DNA of 64,000 nt, taken from NCBI RefSeq assembly GCF_003479405.1, contig NZ_QUHB01000005.1:1-64000 (forward strand), written 5' to 3'. A program made the position numbers and the translations under genes. How positions within the stretch are numbered: position 1 is the stretch's first letter; every line of letters starts with the position of its first letter. The stretch is from Eubacterium sp. AF16-48. GTDB taxonomy: Bacteria > Bacillota > Clostridia > Lachnospirales > Lachnospiraceae. Shown here piece by piece: positions 8,578 to 17,292 of this stretch. The notes beneath the pieces are model-generated. The model had not been told where the DNA came from. It saw only the letters and a program-made list of their open reading frames with translations, and did no database searches.

Positions 8578-9153
8578 TTAATACAATTTTGCACCTGCTG
8601 GGATTGCATCATCTAACATTACCAGATCAAAACAATCCGGATTATCCTGCAAGAACCTATTTACTGTATGTACTGCAATCTTTGCTGCTAACTCAACCGG
8701 AAAACTATATACTCCCGTTGATATAGAAGGAAATGCAATAGACCTGATTCCATTATTCATCGCCAACTTCATAGAATTAAAATAGCAGTTAGCAAGAAGT
8801 TCCTCTTCTTTATTTCTGCCACCATTCCATATCGGTCCTACAGTATGTATCACATAATCACATGGCAGATTATAGCCTTTTGTTATCCTTGCTTCTCCAG
8901 TCTCACATCCGTGAAGTGTCCTGCACTCCGCCAGAAGCTCCGGTCCTGCTGCTCTATGAATTGCACCATCTACACCACCTCCACCAAGAAGTGAATTGTT
9001 AACCGCATTTACGATTGCCTGCACATCTGTTACTTTTGTTATGTCACCTTTTATCGTCTTAATCGAATACATCTTTCTTACCTGCCTGTTTATTATATTA
9101 CCTCTGCCCCAAATGGCATTAGAGACAATTTTATATTTCCATACAATACTCAT
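8578..9153 (-). CDS. Chimeric macro-domain (ADP-ribose binding/hydrolase) protein
   Basis: Residues from about 28 on are a macro domain: [13 protein letters not shown], then [20 protein letters not shown] and GVYSFPVE, which bind ADP-ribose or hydrolyse O-acetyl-ADP-ribose/ADP-ribosyl glutamate. Both ends look foreign. The last 11 residues, [11 protein letters not shown], match the end of the metG-type tRNA-binding domain at 19801. The first 27 residues follow a strong AGGAGG but are not part of the fold. A native start may be the ATG near 9072. NAVN replaces the usual NAAN. Activity is uncertain. Confidence 0.75.
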   Translation of the reverse strand: MSIVWKYKIVSNAIWGRGNIINRQVRKMYSIKTIKGDITKVTDVQAIVNAVNNSLLGGGGVDGAIHRAAGPELLAECRTLHGCETGEARITKGYNLPCDYVIHTVGPIWNGGRNKEEELLANCYFNSMKLAMNNGIRSIAFPSISTGVYSFPVELAAKIAVHTVNRFLQDNPDCFDLVMLDDAIPAGAKLY

Positions 9154-9162
9154 ACTTTCCTC

Positions 9163-9438
9163 CTATCTACAATCAGAACCGCCACCCCAAATACTGCGTC
9201 CACCTGTATGGCTACATTTTTCATGATCTACTGAACTTACTAACTGCATTTTACCAGGCACTTCATTATGATGCCATGTTAATCCTGAAATTCTAGGTTC
9301 TCCAGCTTTTATTTGCTCAAGCTGTCTTGGGATAAATTTCTTTGCAAATTCTGGATCCCTCTCTATCCGCTGTTTCAGTTTTTCCGTACAGTACTTAAAT
9401 TGTTCAGTATCAAAAGCACTCCTTAATTCCCTTGCCAT
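9163..9438 (-). CDS. WHH-type HNH/Endo VII nuclease, toxin C-terminal fragment
   Basis: The 91 residues match the C-terminal nuclease domain of bacterial polymorphic toxins: ARELRSAFDTEQFKYC, then PRISGLTWHHNEVPGKMQLV with the WHH catalytic signature and HTGGRSIWGGG. There is no secretion or trafficking domain upstream, so it is a detached toxin tip or orphan cassette. No recognisable immunity gene follows; a strong ribosome site nine bases downstream begins the chimeric macro ORF, which may have replaced it. Confidence 0.75.
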   Translation of the reverse strand: MARELRSAFDTEQFKYCTEKLKQRIERDPEFAKKFIPRQLEQIKAGEPRISGLTWHHNEVPGKMQLVSSVDHEKCSHTGGRSIWGGGSDCR

Positions 9439-9624
9439 CCAAAATTTACCGTTTGAATCTTGAAGACGGAAAATCGGTCATTGACCCAAAAGGACAGTAG
9501 TTTACTTTGTCATTTTTAGTAAGAAGAAGGTTGATAGATACGAGATGCATACATACTGGCTTTTCCATGGAATACGGCAATCTGCGATGTTTAATAATCG
9601 AACAATGCCGTTGAACTATATTTG

Positions 9625-9671
9625 AAAAAATAACTCCCCATCCCTCACAATATCTGAGAGATGGGGAGTTA
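9625..9671 (-). terminator. Terminator after serine-recombinase remnant
   Basis: The 12-bp stem taactccccatc/gatggggagtta (9631-9642/9660-9671) is followed on the minus strand by ATTTTTTC. A T-run on the other side makes it plausibly bidirectional. Confidence 0.75.
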
Positions 9672-9675
9672 CTTT

Positions 9676-9933
9676 TTACGCTGCAATCTCCGGGATTTTT
9701 CCAACAAAGTTATAAACGATCCTGACTTTCTGCACCTTCTGACCATCCACCTTCTTGGCCTCGCCAATCAGGATCTTGCTGATCAGTCGGTTCAATACTG
9801 CCTCGTCCAGTTTTTCAATAGCAGCATAGCGCCGGATTTTCTTGATAAAGGTGCGGACTTCGCTTTCCTGTGCGTCCGCCCGGCTCTGCATCACTGACAG
9901 GTCGTGCAGGCGCTTCTGGTTGGCCCATGCTTC
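9676..9933 (-). pseudogene. Large serine recombinase, C-terminal remnant
   Basis: The open frame reads EAWANQKRLHDLSVMQSR and then RTFIKKIRRYAAIEKLDE, VQKVRIVYNFVGKIPEI. That is the C-terminal coiled-coil/DUF4368-like tail of Tn4451/TnpX-type recombinases. A TGA at 9934-9936 blocks the frame upstream, and the catalytic domain is missing. It marks an older mobile element in this island. Confidence 0.7.
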
Positions 9934-9937
9934 TCAT

Positions 9938-10084
9938 ACAAAAGGATCTGACACCTGTCAGGTACAATCGAAAATATCCTATCCACCTCAGTCCAAAGAG
10001 AAATAGGGATTTCATGTATCGGGTTGCATAAATCTCGTTACCATTATGAGGCAGATATGCAATCTGTCTTTTTGTCATACACAA
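9938..10084 (-). pseudogene. Unrecognised ORF fragment running into the recombinase remnant
   Basis: MTKRQIAYLPHNGNEIYAT opens a frame that overlaps the stop of the 42-residue ORF as ATGA. It passes into the recombinase remnant in a different frame. The first 48 or so residues are basic and aromatic with no family I recognise. It is probably a truncated gene at a recombination junction. Confidence 0.3.
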
Positions 10085-10203
10085 AAAAATGATTTGAACT
10101 CATCATACACTTGCTTTCTACGCATTAGTTCACCAAAAAATACAGCATTTCTTAACTGAACAGTATTTTCAATGCATGAACGCATATGATATACTGTTTT
10201 CAT
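10075..10203 (-). CDS. Small ORF, 42 residues, unknown
   Basis: It reads MKTVYHMRSCIENTVQLRN and ends DEFKSFFCV. The composition is protein-like, with Arg/Glu-rich helices, and the stop overlaps the next ATG (ATGA). No clear ribosome site precedes it, and it lies within a stretch of gene remnants. Positions 9440-9624 and 10204-10356 show nothing else I can support. Confidence 0.3.
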   Translation of the reverse strand: MKTVYHMRSCIENTVQLRNAVFFGELMRRKQVYDEFKSFFCV

Positions 10204-10356
10204 CATAAAAAACCTTATCTAAATGACATTGAATGATTTATTTTCTATCTAAAATTTTATTAAACCGACTAAAGACTCCATAGTTTGTGTGTTTGACTTA
10301 CTGTTTATATCTATCTTCTCCTAAATATTTTTCTAGTCATTGCAATATAAAATTGC

Positions 10357-10929
10357 TTATACAGTCTCTCCTTTAAGAGTCCTGGTATTCTGTATAATAT
10401 ACAGAGCGACCGATATGACCATCATTATAGCGCACAAACCAATCAACAGATTTGATACCATCGGTGTAATGTGGAACCATATAATATGCACCGCTGCAGT
10501 TCCATATAATAAAAAGGTTACTATCTTTCCATGCCAGTCTGCACCATGTACTTTTCCTGTCTTTTGTATCACAAGACATCCACTGACTACCATATACAGC
10601 TCCTTACCTGCCATTATTACGATTAAAAGAAGCACATGCGGAAAACGAGTAAACAGACAGATTAACATCGCTGCCTGTGTCAGCTTATCAGCCACCGGAT
10701 CAAGTATTTTTCCTAAATTACTAATCCTATGGAATCTTCTTGCGATATATCCATCAGCAAGATCCGTAAGACCAGACAGCAATAAGATTTCACCAGCTAA
10801 CAGAGGATTTTTCTTTACACAATAACTCCATATAATTACCGGAATCAGACAAAGCCGAAAAAAAGAAAGAAGATTAGGAACCGTAATAATTCTATTCAAA
10901 TTTTCTTCCTGATTCACTTCACTCTGCAT
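10357..10929 (-). CDS. CDP-alcohol phosphatidyltransferase (PgsA-like)
   Basis: This 190-residue integral membrane enzyme carries the full CDP-alcohol motif DLADGYIARRFHRISNLGKI with LDPVADK, which binds CDP-diacylglycerol and metal. It probably makes phosphatidylglycerol-phosphate or a related lipid. It overlaps the preceding FUSC-like gene by 11 bases. Together with the PLD-type synthase at the head of the operon it could supply and use phosphatidylglycerol for cardiolipin. The exact acceptor is not determinable. Confidence 0.85.
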   Translation of the reverse strand: MQSEVNQEENLNRIITVPNLLSFFRLCLIPVIIWSYCVKKNPLLAGEILLLSGLTDLADGYIARRFHRISNLGKILDPVADKLTQAAMLICLFTRFPHVLLLIVIMAGKELYMVVSGCLVIQKTGKVHGADWHGKIVTFLLYGTAAVHIIWFHITPMVSNLLIGLCAIMMVISVALYIIQNTRTLKGETV

Positions 10930-11983
10930 GTACGGTCACCTCACTTTCCTTTTTTTTAGACATAAACCAATAAAATATAACACAAAATGCTAAAGCAAAC
11001 ACAACACCAAAAACATTTTGAATCACTCTAAGACTAACCGCTCCTTGTAGTCCATAAGTCTCTGCAGCAATGGCTAAAGCACCAAATGTGTTAAATACTG
11101 CCTGCCAACCATATTGTGCTGAAAATCCTACACCGATTCCACCAAGAATTCCTATATATGCATAGATTGACGAAGGAAGCAGAAAATATAATACTGTAAA
11201 ACATATAACACCTGCAATATTTCCGACAATCCTTTTACGGACTCTGTAGTGCATATCTTCCATAAACGGCAAAATTGCGGACATGGCCGCAATACCAGCC
11301 CACATTGCACGTGGCATATTACAAAGTTCTGCAATGCAAAGGACAATCGGTACGCATAAAATCTGACATATCTGCCATTTTGTTCTGGAAGAAATGATAT
11401 CAAATTCTTGTATCAGATCTTTCAGATTTCTTTTATAGGTTCTGTTTTTATGATTTCGATAAAATACGAAGCAGGTAAGTGCTGCACCTAAAGCCATTCC
11501 GACTAATCGCATCTGATAGCTTTTTCCCGTAACATCATAACCATATAGCAGTAGATACCCAAGAACCAATGTAGATTGATTAAACATGAATGGATTATGG
11601 CATCCGAACAGAATCAACACAGCCAGTGCCGCAATATTTAACAGCATTCCCAATACCGGTGAAAACTGATTTGCTAAATGCGGACATACAGTCATAATTA
11701 CAAAGAACAAAGCCAAAAGCATCGTAGATTGTCCGGTGTGGATCCCCAGATCCGCATTCCGAAATACCATAAGGCATAATAAAACTACTACACCCACAAT
11801 ACTATTCTCATTTCCAAATAAGATACTGAAAATAGTAACAAATAAAAAACAAAATGCCATTGTAACAGCTATCTTTACCAAATATACCAGTATATGATAT
11901 GATTTTTCTTTCACTGTTTCACTCTTTTTCAACAGATTTTTAGAACCTGCCTGATTTAACTGCAATTCCTGATAAAATGTCAT
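10919..11983 (-). CDS. FUSC-like membrane protein
   Basis: The 354-residue protein has two blocks of hydrophobic helices (about residues 30-180 and 215-345) split by a basic loop (YRNHKNRTYKRNLKDLIQEF). This is the layout of FUSC/aromatic-acid exporter-like proteins. Residues such as MPRAMWAGIAAMSAILPF fit the family's second repeat. GAGGAGG precedes the ATG. It lies between the histidine kinase and the phosphatidyltransferase. Substrate unknown; envelope stress or lipid export is inference. Confidence 0.65.
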   Translation of the reverse strand: MTFYQELQLNQAGSKNLLKKSETVKEKSYHILVYLVKIAVTMAFCFLFVTIFSILFGNENSIVGVVVLLCLMVFRNADLGIHTGQSTMLLALFFVIMTVCPHLANQFSPVLGMLLNIAALAVLILFGCHNPFMFNQSTLVLGYLLLYGYDVTGKSYQMRLVGMALGAALTCFVFYRNHKNRTYKRNLKDLIQEFDIISSRTKWQICQILCVPIVLCIAELCNMPRAMWAGIAAMSAILPFMEDMHYRVRKRIVGNIAGVICFTVLYFLLPSSIYAYIGILGGIGVGFSAQYGWQAVFNTFGALAIAAETYGLQGAVSLRVIQNVFGVVFALAFCVIFYWFMSKKKESEVTVHAE

Positions 11984-12014
11984 GTAATTCCTCCTCTATC
12001 TGTTTTTCTTAAAC

Positions 12015-13058
12015 TTATATGGCCTCATCTTTCTGTATTGGAAGCTCTACAACAAATCTGCATCCACCATATTCCCGGTTTTCTGCCTTGATTGTCCCGC
12101 CAGCACTATCTACAATCCGTTTTGCAAGTGCAAGACCTAGACCATTTCCTTCTGCTTTATGAGATCCATCTACCTGATAGAACTTGTCAAATATTCTGGA
12201 TTTTACATCATCCTCTATTCCTGGTCCTTCATCTTCCAGAATGAACTTAACAGAATCCTGTTCTTGTTTCAAAAACATCATAATTGTCCCCTTTGAAGGG
12301 CTGAACTTAATCGCATTATCCAAAAGATTTATCCAGATATGCATAAAAAGTCCTTCATTCCCAGTATATTTAACTTCCTCCAATTCTACCTGAAAACCAA
12401 TTTCTTTTTCTGTCCATTTTGTTTCCAATGAAAGAAATGCCTGGCGGATCTGTTCATCCAGGCGATATTCTGTTTTTTTCATTGGTATATTCTGATTCTC
12501 TAACTTGGATAACAGCAAAATATTACCAACCAATCCGGAAAGTCTTTGGGTGTTAAATAAGATTTTTTCTACATATTCCTCTTGATCCGGAGACAGTTCT
12601 TCTCCCTGAAGCAGCATTGTATATCCTTCAATGGCATTAATCGGGGTCTTAAACTCATGAGAAACATCAGATACAAAATCCATCTGCAACACCTCCGTTG
12701 CACGAAGTTCTTTTGTCATAACGTTAAAACTTTGATAAGATTCTCCAACTTCTGCTATACGGCTGTTCGTTTCCAAATGCTGTTCAAAATCTCCCTGAGA
12801 AACTTCCTTCATTGCTTTACTAAGTCTGGTAATTGGTTCCAGTAACTTTGCATTAATAAAAGAAGTGATCAGCCCTGCAATCAATGTATTGAAAATCAAA
12901 AGCCAGCCAAGCACAGGTATGCTGCCCGGCAGATTAAAAAAATGATTCAAAAAAGCAAATAATAAAGCAGATATGACTGTTGAAAATACAAGTGCCAGCC
13001 AAATTGCACCAGTCAGACAGGATCGGATCCGCAATCCTTTTTCTTTCTTTTGTTCCAT
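12015..13058 (-). CDS. Sensor histidine kinase
   Basis: The 347-residue kinase has two N-terminal membrane helices with a very short extracytoplasmic loop, a HAMP segment (INAKLLEPITRLSKAMKEVS), an H box DVSHEFKTPINAIEGY, an N box HIWINLLDNAIKFSPS and G boxes EDEGPGIEDD and GNGLGLALAK. The short loop suggests intramembrane sensing, as in antibiotic/envelope sensors. Its start overlaps the response-regulator stop as TAATG. Confidence 0.92.
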   Translation of the reverse strand: MEQKKEKGLRIRSCLTGAIWLALVFSTVISALLFAFLNHFFNLPGSIPVLGWLLIFNTLIAGLITSFINAKLLEPITRLSKAMKEVSQGDFEQHLETNSRIAEVGESYQSFNVMTKELRATEVLQMDFVSDVSHEFKTPINAIEGYTMLLQGEELSPDQEEYVEKILFNTQRLSGLVGNILLLSKLENQNIPMKKTEYRLDEQIRQAFLSLETKWTEKEIGFQVELEEVKYTGNEGLFMHIWINLLDNAIKFSPSKGTIMMFLKQEQDSVKFILEDEGPGIEDDVKSRIFDKFYQVDGSHKAEGNGLGLALAKRIVDSAGGTIKAENREYGGCRFVVELPIQKDEAI

Positions 13059-13729
13059 TATTTTTTCACCACCTTGTATCCAATTCCACGCATTGTTACG
13101 ATTTCAAAATCAGGGTTATCTTTAAAACGCTCTCTGATTCTTCCTATATGTACCTCTATCGTATGTGGGTCTGCCTCCGTCTCGTATCCCCATACTTCAT
13201 CCATCAACTGTTGTTTTGTAAATGTTCTGCCTGGCGAAGCTGCAAGCTTATATAAAAGCAGGAATTCTTTTTTAGGCAAAACAAGACTTTCCTTATCAGT
13301 TGTAACCGTCATTGCATCATAATCAAACTCTGTTGAACCGATCACAATTTTGTGTTCATTCAGTATCTGTGCACGGCGAAGCAGTGCTCCAACTCTTAAA
13401 ACCATTTCATTCACATTTACCGGTTTTACCATATAATCGTCACTTCCCGAAAGAAATCCCTGGCGCATATCATCAAAGGAACCTTTCGCAGTGATCATAA
13501 GTACCGGTATCTGATATCCTGCTGAACGGAGTTCCGACACCAGTTCATAACCATCCATAACCGGCATCATAATATCGGAAATGATCAGATCAATATACTC
13601 TTTATCCAATATTTCTAATGCCAGTGCTCCATCCGATGCACTTTTGACCTGATATCCATTCTTCTCAAGCACTTTTTGGAATAGCTGGCTTAATTCTTTA
13701 TCATCTTCTACAATTAATATTTGAAACAC
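13058..13729 (-). CDS. OmpR/PhoB-family response regulator
   Basis: The 223-residue protein has a receiver domain with phospho-acceptor Asp in LIISDIMMPVMDGYELV and the conserved Lys in SDDYMVKPV. A winged-helix DNA-binding domain follows (GRTFTKQQLMDEVWGYE, DPHTIEVHIGRIRERF). The start is GTG with AAAGGAGG upstream. It partners the kinase that follows. Direct repeats 11 bp apart upstream of the operon could be its site. Confidence 0.93.
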   Translation of the reverse strand: MFQILIVEDDKELSQLFQKVLEKNGYQVKSASDGALALEILDKEYIDLIISDIMMPVMDGYELVSELRSAGYQIPVLMITAKGSFDDMRQGFLSGSDDYMVKPVNVNEMVLRVGALLRRAQILNEHKIVIGSTEFDYDAMTVTTDKESLVLPKKEFLLLYKLAASPGRTFTKQQLMDEVWGYETEADPHTIEVHIGRIRERFKDNPDFEIVTMRGIGYKVVKK

Positions 13730-13747
13730 GATTTTCTTCCTCCTTTA

Positions 13748-15181
13748 TCAAAACAGATATCTTGCCCATCCAAGCAGATGCTGTACCAAAAGTACGTTTC
13801 TCTGACGCTTCTTTGTCAATTCAATTGGCTCTACATGATACGGATCACGATAGGTTCCATCTTCCAATACCTGTCGGGACACTTTTTCATATTCCATCAT
13901 GCCCTCTTCCAACTGTTTATTAATATCTTTACTGCGTATTACAAGCATCAGTTCCGTATCCAGATATGTACTTCTCATGTCCATATTAAAGGAACCGATT
14001 ACAGACAGATCATCGTCAATCAGAATACTTTTTCCGTGGTATGAATAACCGCCTTCATACTCCCAGATATCAATTCCTGTATTTAAAATTCTGTTTCTGT
14101 TTCTCGCATAATCAGCAGAACCAAACGGATTTCCATTGTTGGCAACCGAATTGGTCATGATAGAAAAATCCGGAACTCTCTCCGCAATCTCTTTCCATGT
14201 ATTATACATCATATCATTGCAGATAATATATGGTGTATGAATTTTCACGCGCTCTTTTGCATTTTCCATTAGTTCTCCCAGTTGATACCAGACTACTGGT
14301 TCCTTGGAACCTGTGTGGATAGGATTTGACACTAATGCAATCTTTTCTGTCTCAAAAGTTTCGTCCGTGTAATCGGTATCGCAGATTCTTTCCTTGTTCT
14401 CTTCAAAATATTTCTGATAGCCGTTCTGCAGCTCTAAAACTGCGTTCTTTACAGATTTTCTATTTGCCAGTTTTTTATTGTCATGAAAATAACCACTGTC
14501 TTCTTGTTCCCATATCGTTTCAAAATACTCTAACAACTGGTTAACTGAATTTTCTTTCTCAGGTTCATCGCAAACCACTAACACGTCTCTGTCATAGTTC
14601 TTATGTCCCGGAAAATCACCCAGGAAATAATTATATGTATTTCTTCCCCCAAGAATATATCTCTTTCCATCTGCAATCAAATATTTATCATGCATTCTAC
14701 CCATCATTTTCCACGGTTTCAACGGATTGGCCTTATTATATAGTTTAATTTCAACATTCTCATGGGAAGATAATCCATAGAAATACGGATTTCCTTCCAT
14801 ATCAATCCAGCTCTCCATTCCATCTACTAACAGACGAATATGTACACCCCTGTCTGCCGCATCATGCAGTGCTCCTAAAATCAATTTTCCACTTTCATCG
14901 GATTGAAATGCAAAAGTAGAAAGAATAATTTCCTTTTTTGCATTCTTAATCAAACGCACTCTTTGTAAAAGCGCTTCTGGATTCTTTTCTATAATTACTG
15001 CCCGTTCTGTATTTTCACTGCATTCGTTCCATGACCCATTTTTTGTTTCTTTTTTGGTTGTATTGGACACTTCCGGCTGCTTTTTATATGCAACGCAGAT
15101 TCCGAGCAATTCATAAAAAGCCACACATAAAAAAATTGTCAGTATAACAAGAAGGATTTTACATATTTTATACTTTTTCAT
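13748..15181 (-). CDS. Phospholipase D-family cardiolipin synthase-like protein
   Basis: The 477-residue protein has one N-terminal membrane helix and two HKD motifs: RMHDKYLIADGKRYILGGRN and SYHGKSILIDDDLSVIGSFN. Two HKD motifs form one active site that transfers phosphatidyl groups through a covalent histidine intermediate. It differs from classic Cls by its single helix and long extracytoplasmic body, so a related PLD transferase is possible. It heads the operon with the two-component system. Confidence 0.82.
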   Translation of the reverse strand: MKKYKICKILLVILTIFLCVAFYELLGICVAYKKQPEVSNTTKKETKNGSWNECSENTERAVIIEKNPEALLQRVRLIKNAKKEIILSTFAFQSDESGKLILGALHDAADRGVHIRLLVDGMESWIDMEGNPYFYGLSSHENVEIKLYNKANPLKPWKMMGRMHDKYLIADGKRYILGGRNTYNYFLGDFPGHKNYDRDVLVVCDEPEKENSVNQLLEYFETIWEQEDSGYFHDNKKLANRKSVKNAVLELQNGYQKYFEENKERICDTDYTDETFETEKIALVSNPIHTGSKEPVVWYQLGELMENAKERVKIHTPYIICNDMMYNTWKEIAERVPDFSIMTNSVANNGNPFGSADYARNRNRILNTGIDIWEYEGGYSYHGKSILIDDDLSVIGSFNMDMRSTYLDTELMLVIRSKDINKQLEEGMMEYEKVSRQVLEDGTYRDPYHVEPIELTKKRQRNVLLVQHLLGWARYLF

Positions 15182-15233
15182 TGTACATCACCTGATTCCT
15201 TTTTATTTCATACTTATACAATACAAAGTCAAT

Positions 15234-15249
15234 CTCAATTTAACCTCAA
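15234..15249 (-). promoter_or_regulatory. Tandem CTCAA repeats upstream of the envelope operon
   Basis: CTCAA occurs at 15234-15238 and 15245-15249, exactly 11 bp apart. That is the spacing expected for a tandem-bound OmpR-type regulator. The operon's own regulator is the candidate ligand; this is inference from spacing only. Confidence 0.35.
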
Positions 15250-15264
15250 CAAGGTTTGTTTTTC

Positions 15265-15310
15265 ATAAAAAAATATGACAGGCTTCTTTTTAAAGAAACA
15301 GTCATATTTT
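15265..15310 (-). terminator. Terminator after the MarR gene
   Basis: The stem aaatatgac/gtcatattt (15271-15279/15301-15309) with an inner ttcttt/aaagaa helix is followed by T-runs when read leftward. It insulates the envelope operon from the MarR gene. Confidence 0.7.
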
Positions 15311-15356
15311 TATTCTAATATATGAAGGAGCTTTTCTTACTCCGTTGTATTAATCA

Positions 15357-15695
15357 CTATTTTATTTCTTCCATAAGCTGTCGGATTTTTTTCAATGTAC
15401 ACCGTGTAACTGCCAGGTCATCTTCTTGTATATTCGATATGATTTTTTCATAAGCTTCTATCATTTTTTCTTTCTGACAATTACTTAATTCAATTGCCTT
15501 GTTCGTCAAAACAAGGTATGTTCTTTCTTTTTTTTCATCTAATTTCCAGATAATATATCCTTTATTTTCAAGACTTTTTACCATCTTAGATGTTTCTGGA
15601 ATCGATAATTTCATGTATTCTGCCACTTCTGAAAGATATACTCCTTCATGACAGTCTGATTTTTCAACACATTCCTTTATGCTATAAAGTAACAA
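15357..15695 (-). CDS. MarR-family regulator, probably 5'-truncated
   Basis: The 112 residues contain the winged helix of MarR proteins: VYLSEVAEYMKLSIPETSKM, then MVKSLENKGYIIWKLDEKKER, followed by a dimerising C-terminal helix. The only plausible start is TTG at 15695 with a weak GAAAG site. The frame is open for another 24 codons without ATG, and the usual N-terminal dimer helix is short. Next to it lies a citrate synthase fragment, so it may be truncated. Confidence 0.6.
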   Translation of the reverse strand: MLLYSIKECVEKSDCHEGVYLSEVAEYMKLSIPETSKMVKSLENKGYIIWKLDEKKERTYLVLTNKAIELSNCQKEKMIEAYEKIISNIQEDDLAVTRCTLKKIRQLMEEIK

Positions 15696-15783
15696 ATAAT
15701 CTGTTCTTTCAACAAATTCAAATATGCTTTCAACATTGATGCTCTTTTAAAAAAACTCCTCTGCACTGGTTCCTGCTATCATA

Positions 15784-16060
15784 TTATCGTTCCTCTCTTT
15801 CTATATATTCTTTTTTGCTGACTAGACTCTTATATGCCGGGCGAATGATCTTATCTGTAGTTATCAATTCTTCCAGGCGATGTGCACTCCAACCAGCAAT
15901 TCTTGCTATCGCAAATAATGGCGTGTACAATTCTCTTAGAATATTCAACATATCATACACAAAACCACTATAGAAATCTATATTAGGACTTACTCCTTTG
16001 AATATCTGACGCTGCTTTGCAATCAACTTAGGTGCAATCTTCTCAATTCCAGGCCGGTTC
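15784..16060 (-). pseudogene. Citrate synthase, C-terminal fragment
   Basis: About 90 residues match the end of citrate synthase: IEKIAPKLIAKQRQIFKG, then NIDFYSGFVYDML and ELYTPLFAIARIAGWSAHRL, ending DKIIRPAYKSL. The Asp-bearing and His catalytic regions upstream are gone. The fragment stops against a rightward hemolysin III fragment at about 16075, showing an illegitimate junction. The Met at 16071 is not a credible native start. Confidence 0.8.
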
Positions 16061-16075
16061 AGAAATGACAAGCCG

Positions 16076-16228
16076 CTTTTGGGATGGATCGTGGGCGGTG
16101 GTATTGTCTATACGCTCAGCATGATTCCATTTGTGAAGGACACCAAGGGGATGCACTTTATCTGGCATATCTTTGTGATGCTGGGGGCTGCGCTGCATTG
16201 GTTTGGAATGTACCTTTATGTGTATTAA
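16076..16228 (+). pseudogene. Hemolysin III-family membrane protein, C-terminal fragment
   Basis: The rightward frame reads LLGWIVGGGIVYTLSMIPF and then FIWHIFVMLGAALHWFGMYL before the stop. This is the last two membrane helices of hemolysin III/PAQR-like proteins, including the conserved His of HxxxHxF type. It has no start and is truncated at the citrate synthase junction. Confidence 0.7.
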
Positions 16229-16367
16229 TAAAGGATAGATAAAAATGTGCCTATTTTCACAGTCCATTTTTCTGTTGCTAGTAGTTGATTATAGACATAA
16301 ACAATGGTATCCTTTAGTCAGTTATAAACATGATGAGTAAATATTATAAATGCGAGGAGAAAATGCT

Positions 16368-17009
16368 ATGGATAGAGTAGAGAAAATGCTTGGAAGAATG
16401 AAAGCAAGTAAATTATACAGATGTGTGGATTGGGATCCGGAGGGTAAGGCGAAGGATCTGGTAGATAAGTTCAACAGTGCTTCGAGGTCTGAGACTATGA
16501 CAAGAACCGGAGAATATCTTGGACAATTATTTGCACACATGGGAAAGGAGTGTTATATAGAGCCACCTTTTTATTGTGACTATGGAACCAATATACACGT
16601 GGGAGATTATTTCTATGCAAATACAGGGCTGATAGTTCTGGATCAGTGTGATGTCATCATTGGAAATCATGCATTTCTGGGACCAAGGGTCAATATATAC
16701 TGTGCATGTCATCCGATAGATGCGATGATCAGAAATACCGGTGTGGAGCTTGGCAAGCCGGTTACAATAGGCGATAATGTATGGATCGGTGGCAATACGG
16801 TCATCAATCCGGGTGTGACCATAGGTTCAAATGTTGTCATAGGCTCAGGGTCGGTTGTCACAAAGGATATTCCGGATAATGTGATAGCGGCAGGAAATCC
16901 ATGTAAAGTCATAAGACTGATAACAAATAAAGATAAGGAATATTGGCTTAAGCAGCTAGAGGATTTTGAGGCAGACACAGGTGAGCAGGTAAAGCTGGAG
17001 CAGGACTGA
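16368..17009 (+). CDS. Sugar O-acetyltransferase (Maa/LacA/NodL type)
   Basis: The 213-residue left-handed beta-helix enzyme transfers acetyl from acetyl-CoA to a sugar hydroxyl. The N-terminal mac domain is KMLGRMKASKLYRCVDWD, and the catalytic His is in YCACHPIDAMIR. Hexapeptide repeats follow (IGDNVWIGGNTVINPGVTIG), ending KDIPDNVIAAGNPCKVIR. The ATG at 16368 is chosen because GAGGAG lies eight bases before it; an earlier ATG at 16350 has no such site. It is the first intact gene after the fragments. Confidence 0.88.
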   Translation: MDRVEKMLGRMKASKLYRCVDWDPEGKAKDLVDKFNSASRSETMTRTGEYLGQLFAHMGKECYIEPPFYCDYGTNIHVGDYFYANTGLIVLDQCDVIIGNHAFLGPRVNIYCACHPIDAMIRNTGVELGKPVTIGDNVWIGGNTVINPGVTIGSNVVIGSGSVVTKDIPDNVIAAGNPCKVIRLITNKDKEYWLKQLEDFEADTGEQVKLEQD

Positions 17010-17048
17010 TTCAACATTGCTGCTGTGAGTTGAGATTCCAAAGCGTTT

Positions 17049-17234
17049 TTGAAGGATATACATTTGACAAATTACAGATTTACTTTCAGCTACGATGGCA
17101 CACGCTATCACGGCTGGGAGAGCAAGAAAAGTGCAGACACGGTTGAAGGCCGTATAGAGCCTATATGCTTTTTCAAGTTTTATGCGGCTTTGAGCCGATT
17201 TTCTATACCACACATCCTAATGAAGAGCCAATAA
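17049..17234 (+). pseudogene. tRNA pseudouridine synthase TruA, N-terminal fragment
   Basis: The first 35 or so residues, NYRFTFSYDGTRYHGWESKK, match the start of TruA-type enzymes. The catalytic Asp region is missing. The frame then runs into unrelated sequence and stops at 17234. Deletion has joined it to another gene's tail. Confidence 0.65.
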
Positions 17235-17287
17235 AAGTTATAAAAAAGATGAAACAGACTGATAACTTCCAGTTTGCAGAACTGTAA
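17165..17287 (+). pseudogene. Unrecognised 3' gene remnant
   Basis: In a second frame the tail reads CGFEPIFYTTHPNEEPIKVI and ends TDNFQFAEL. It is protein-like, but the ATG at 17165 lies in the truA remnant with no ribosome site. It is probably the C-terminus of a gene whose body was deleted. I do not recognise the family. Confidence 0.35.
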
Positions 17288-17292
17288 TCTGT

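Noticed and set aside
16043..16267. Leftward ORF across the citrate synthase/hemolysin III junction
   Set aside because: It is antisense to the recognisable hemolysin III fragment.
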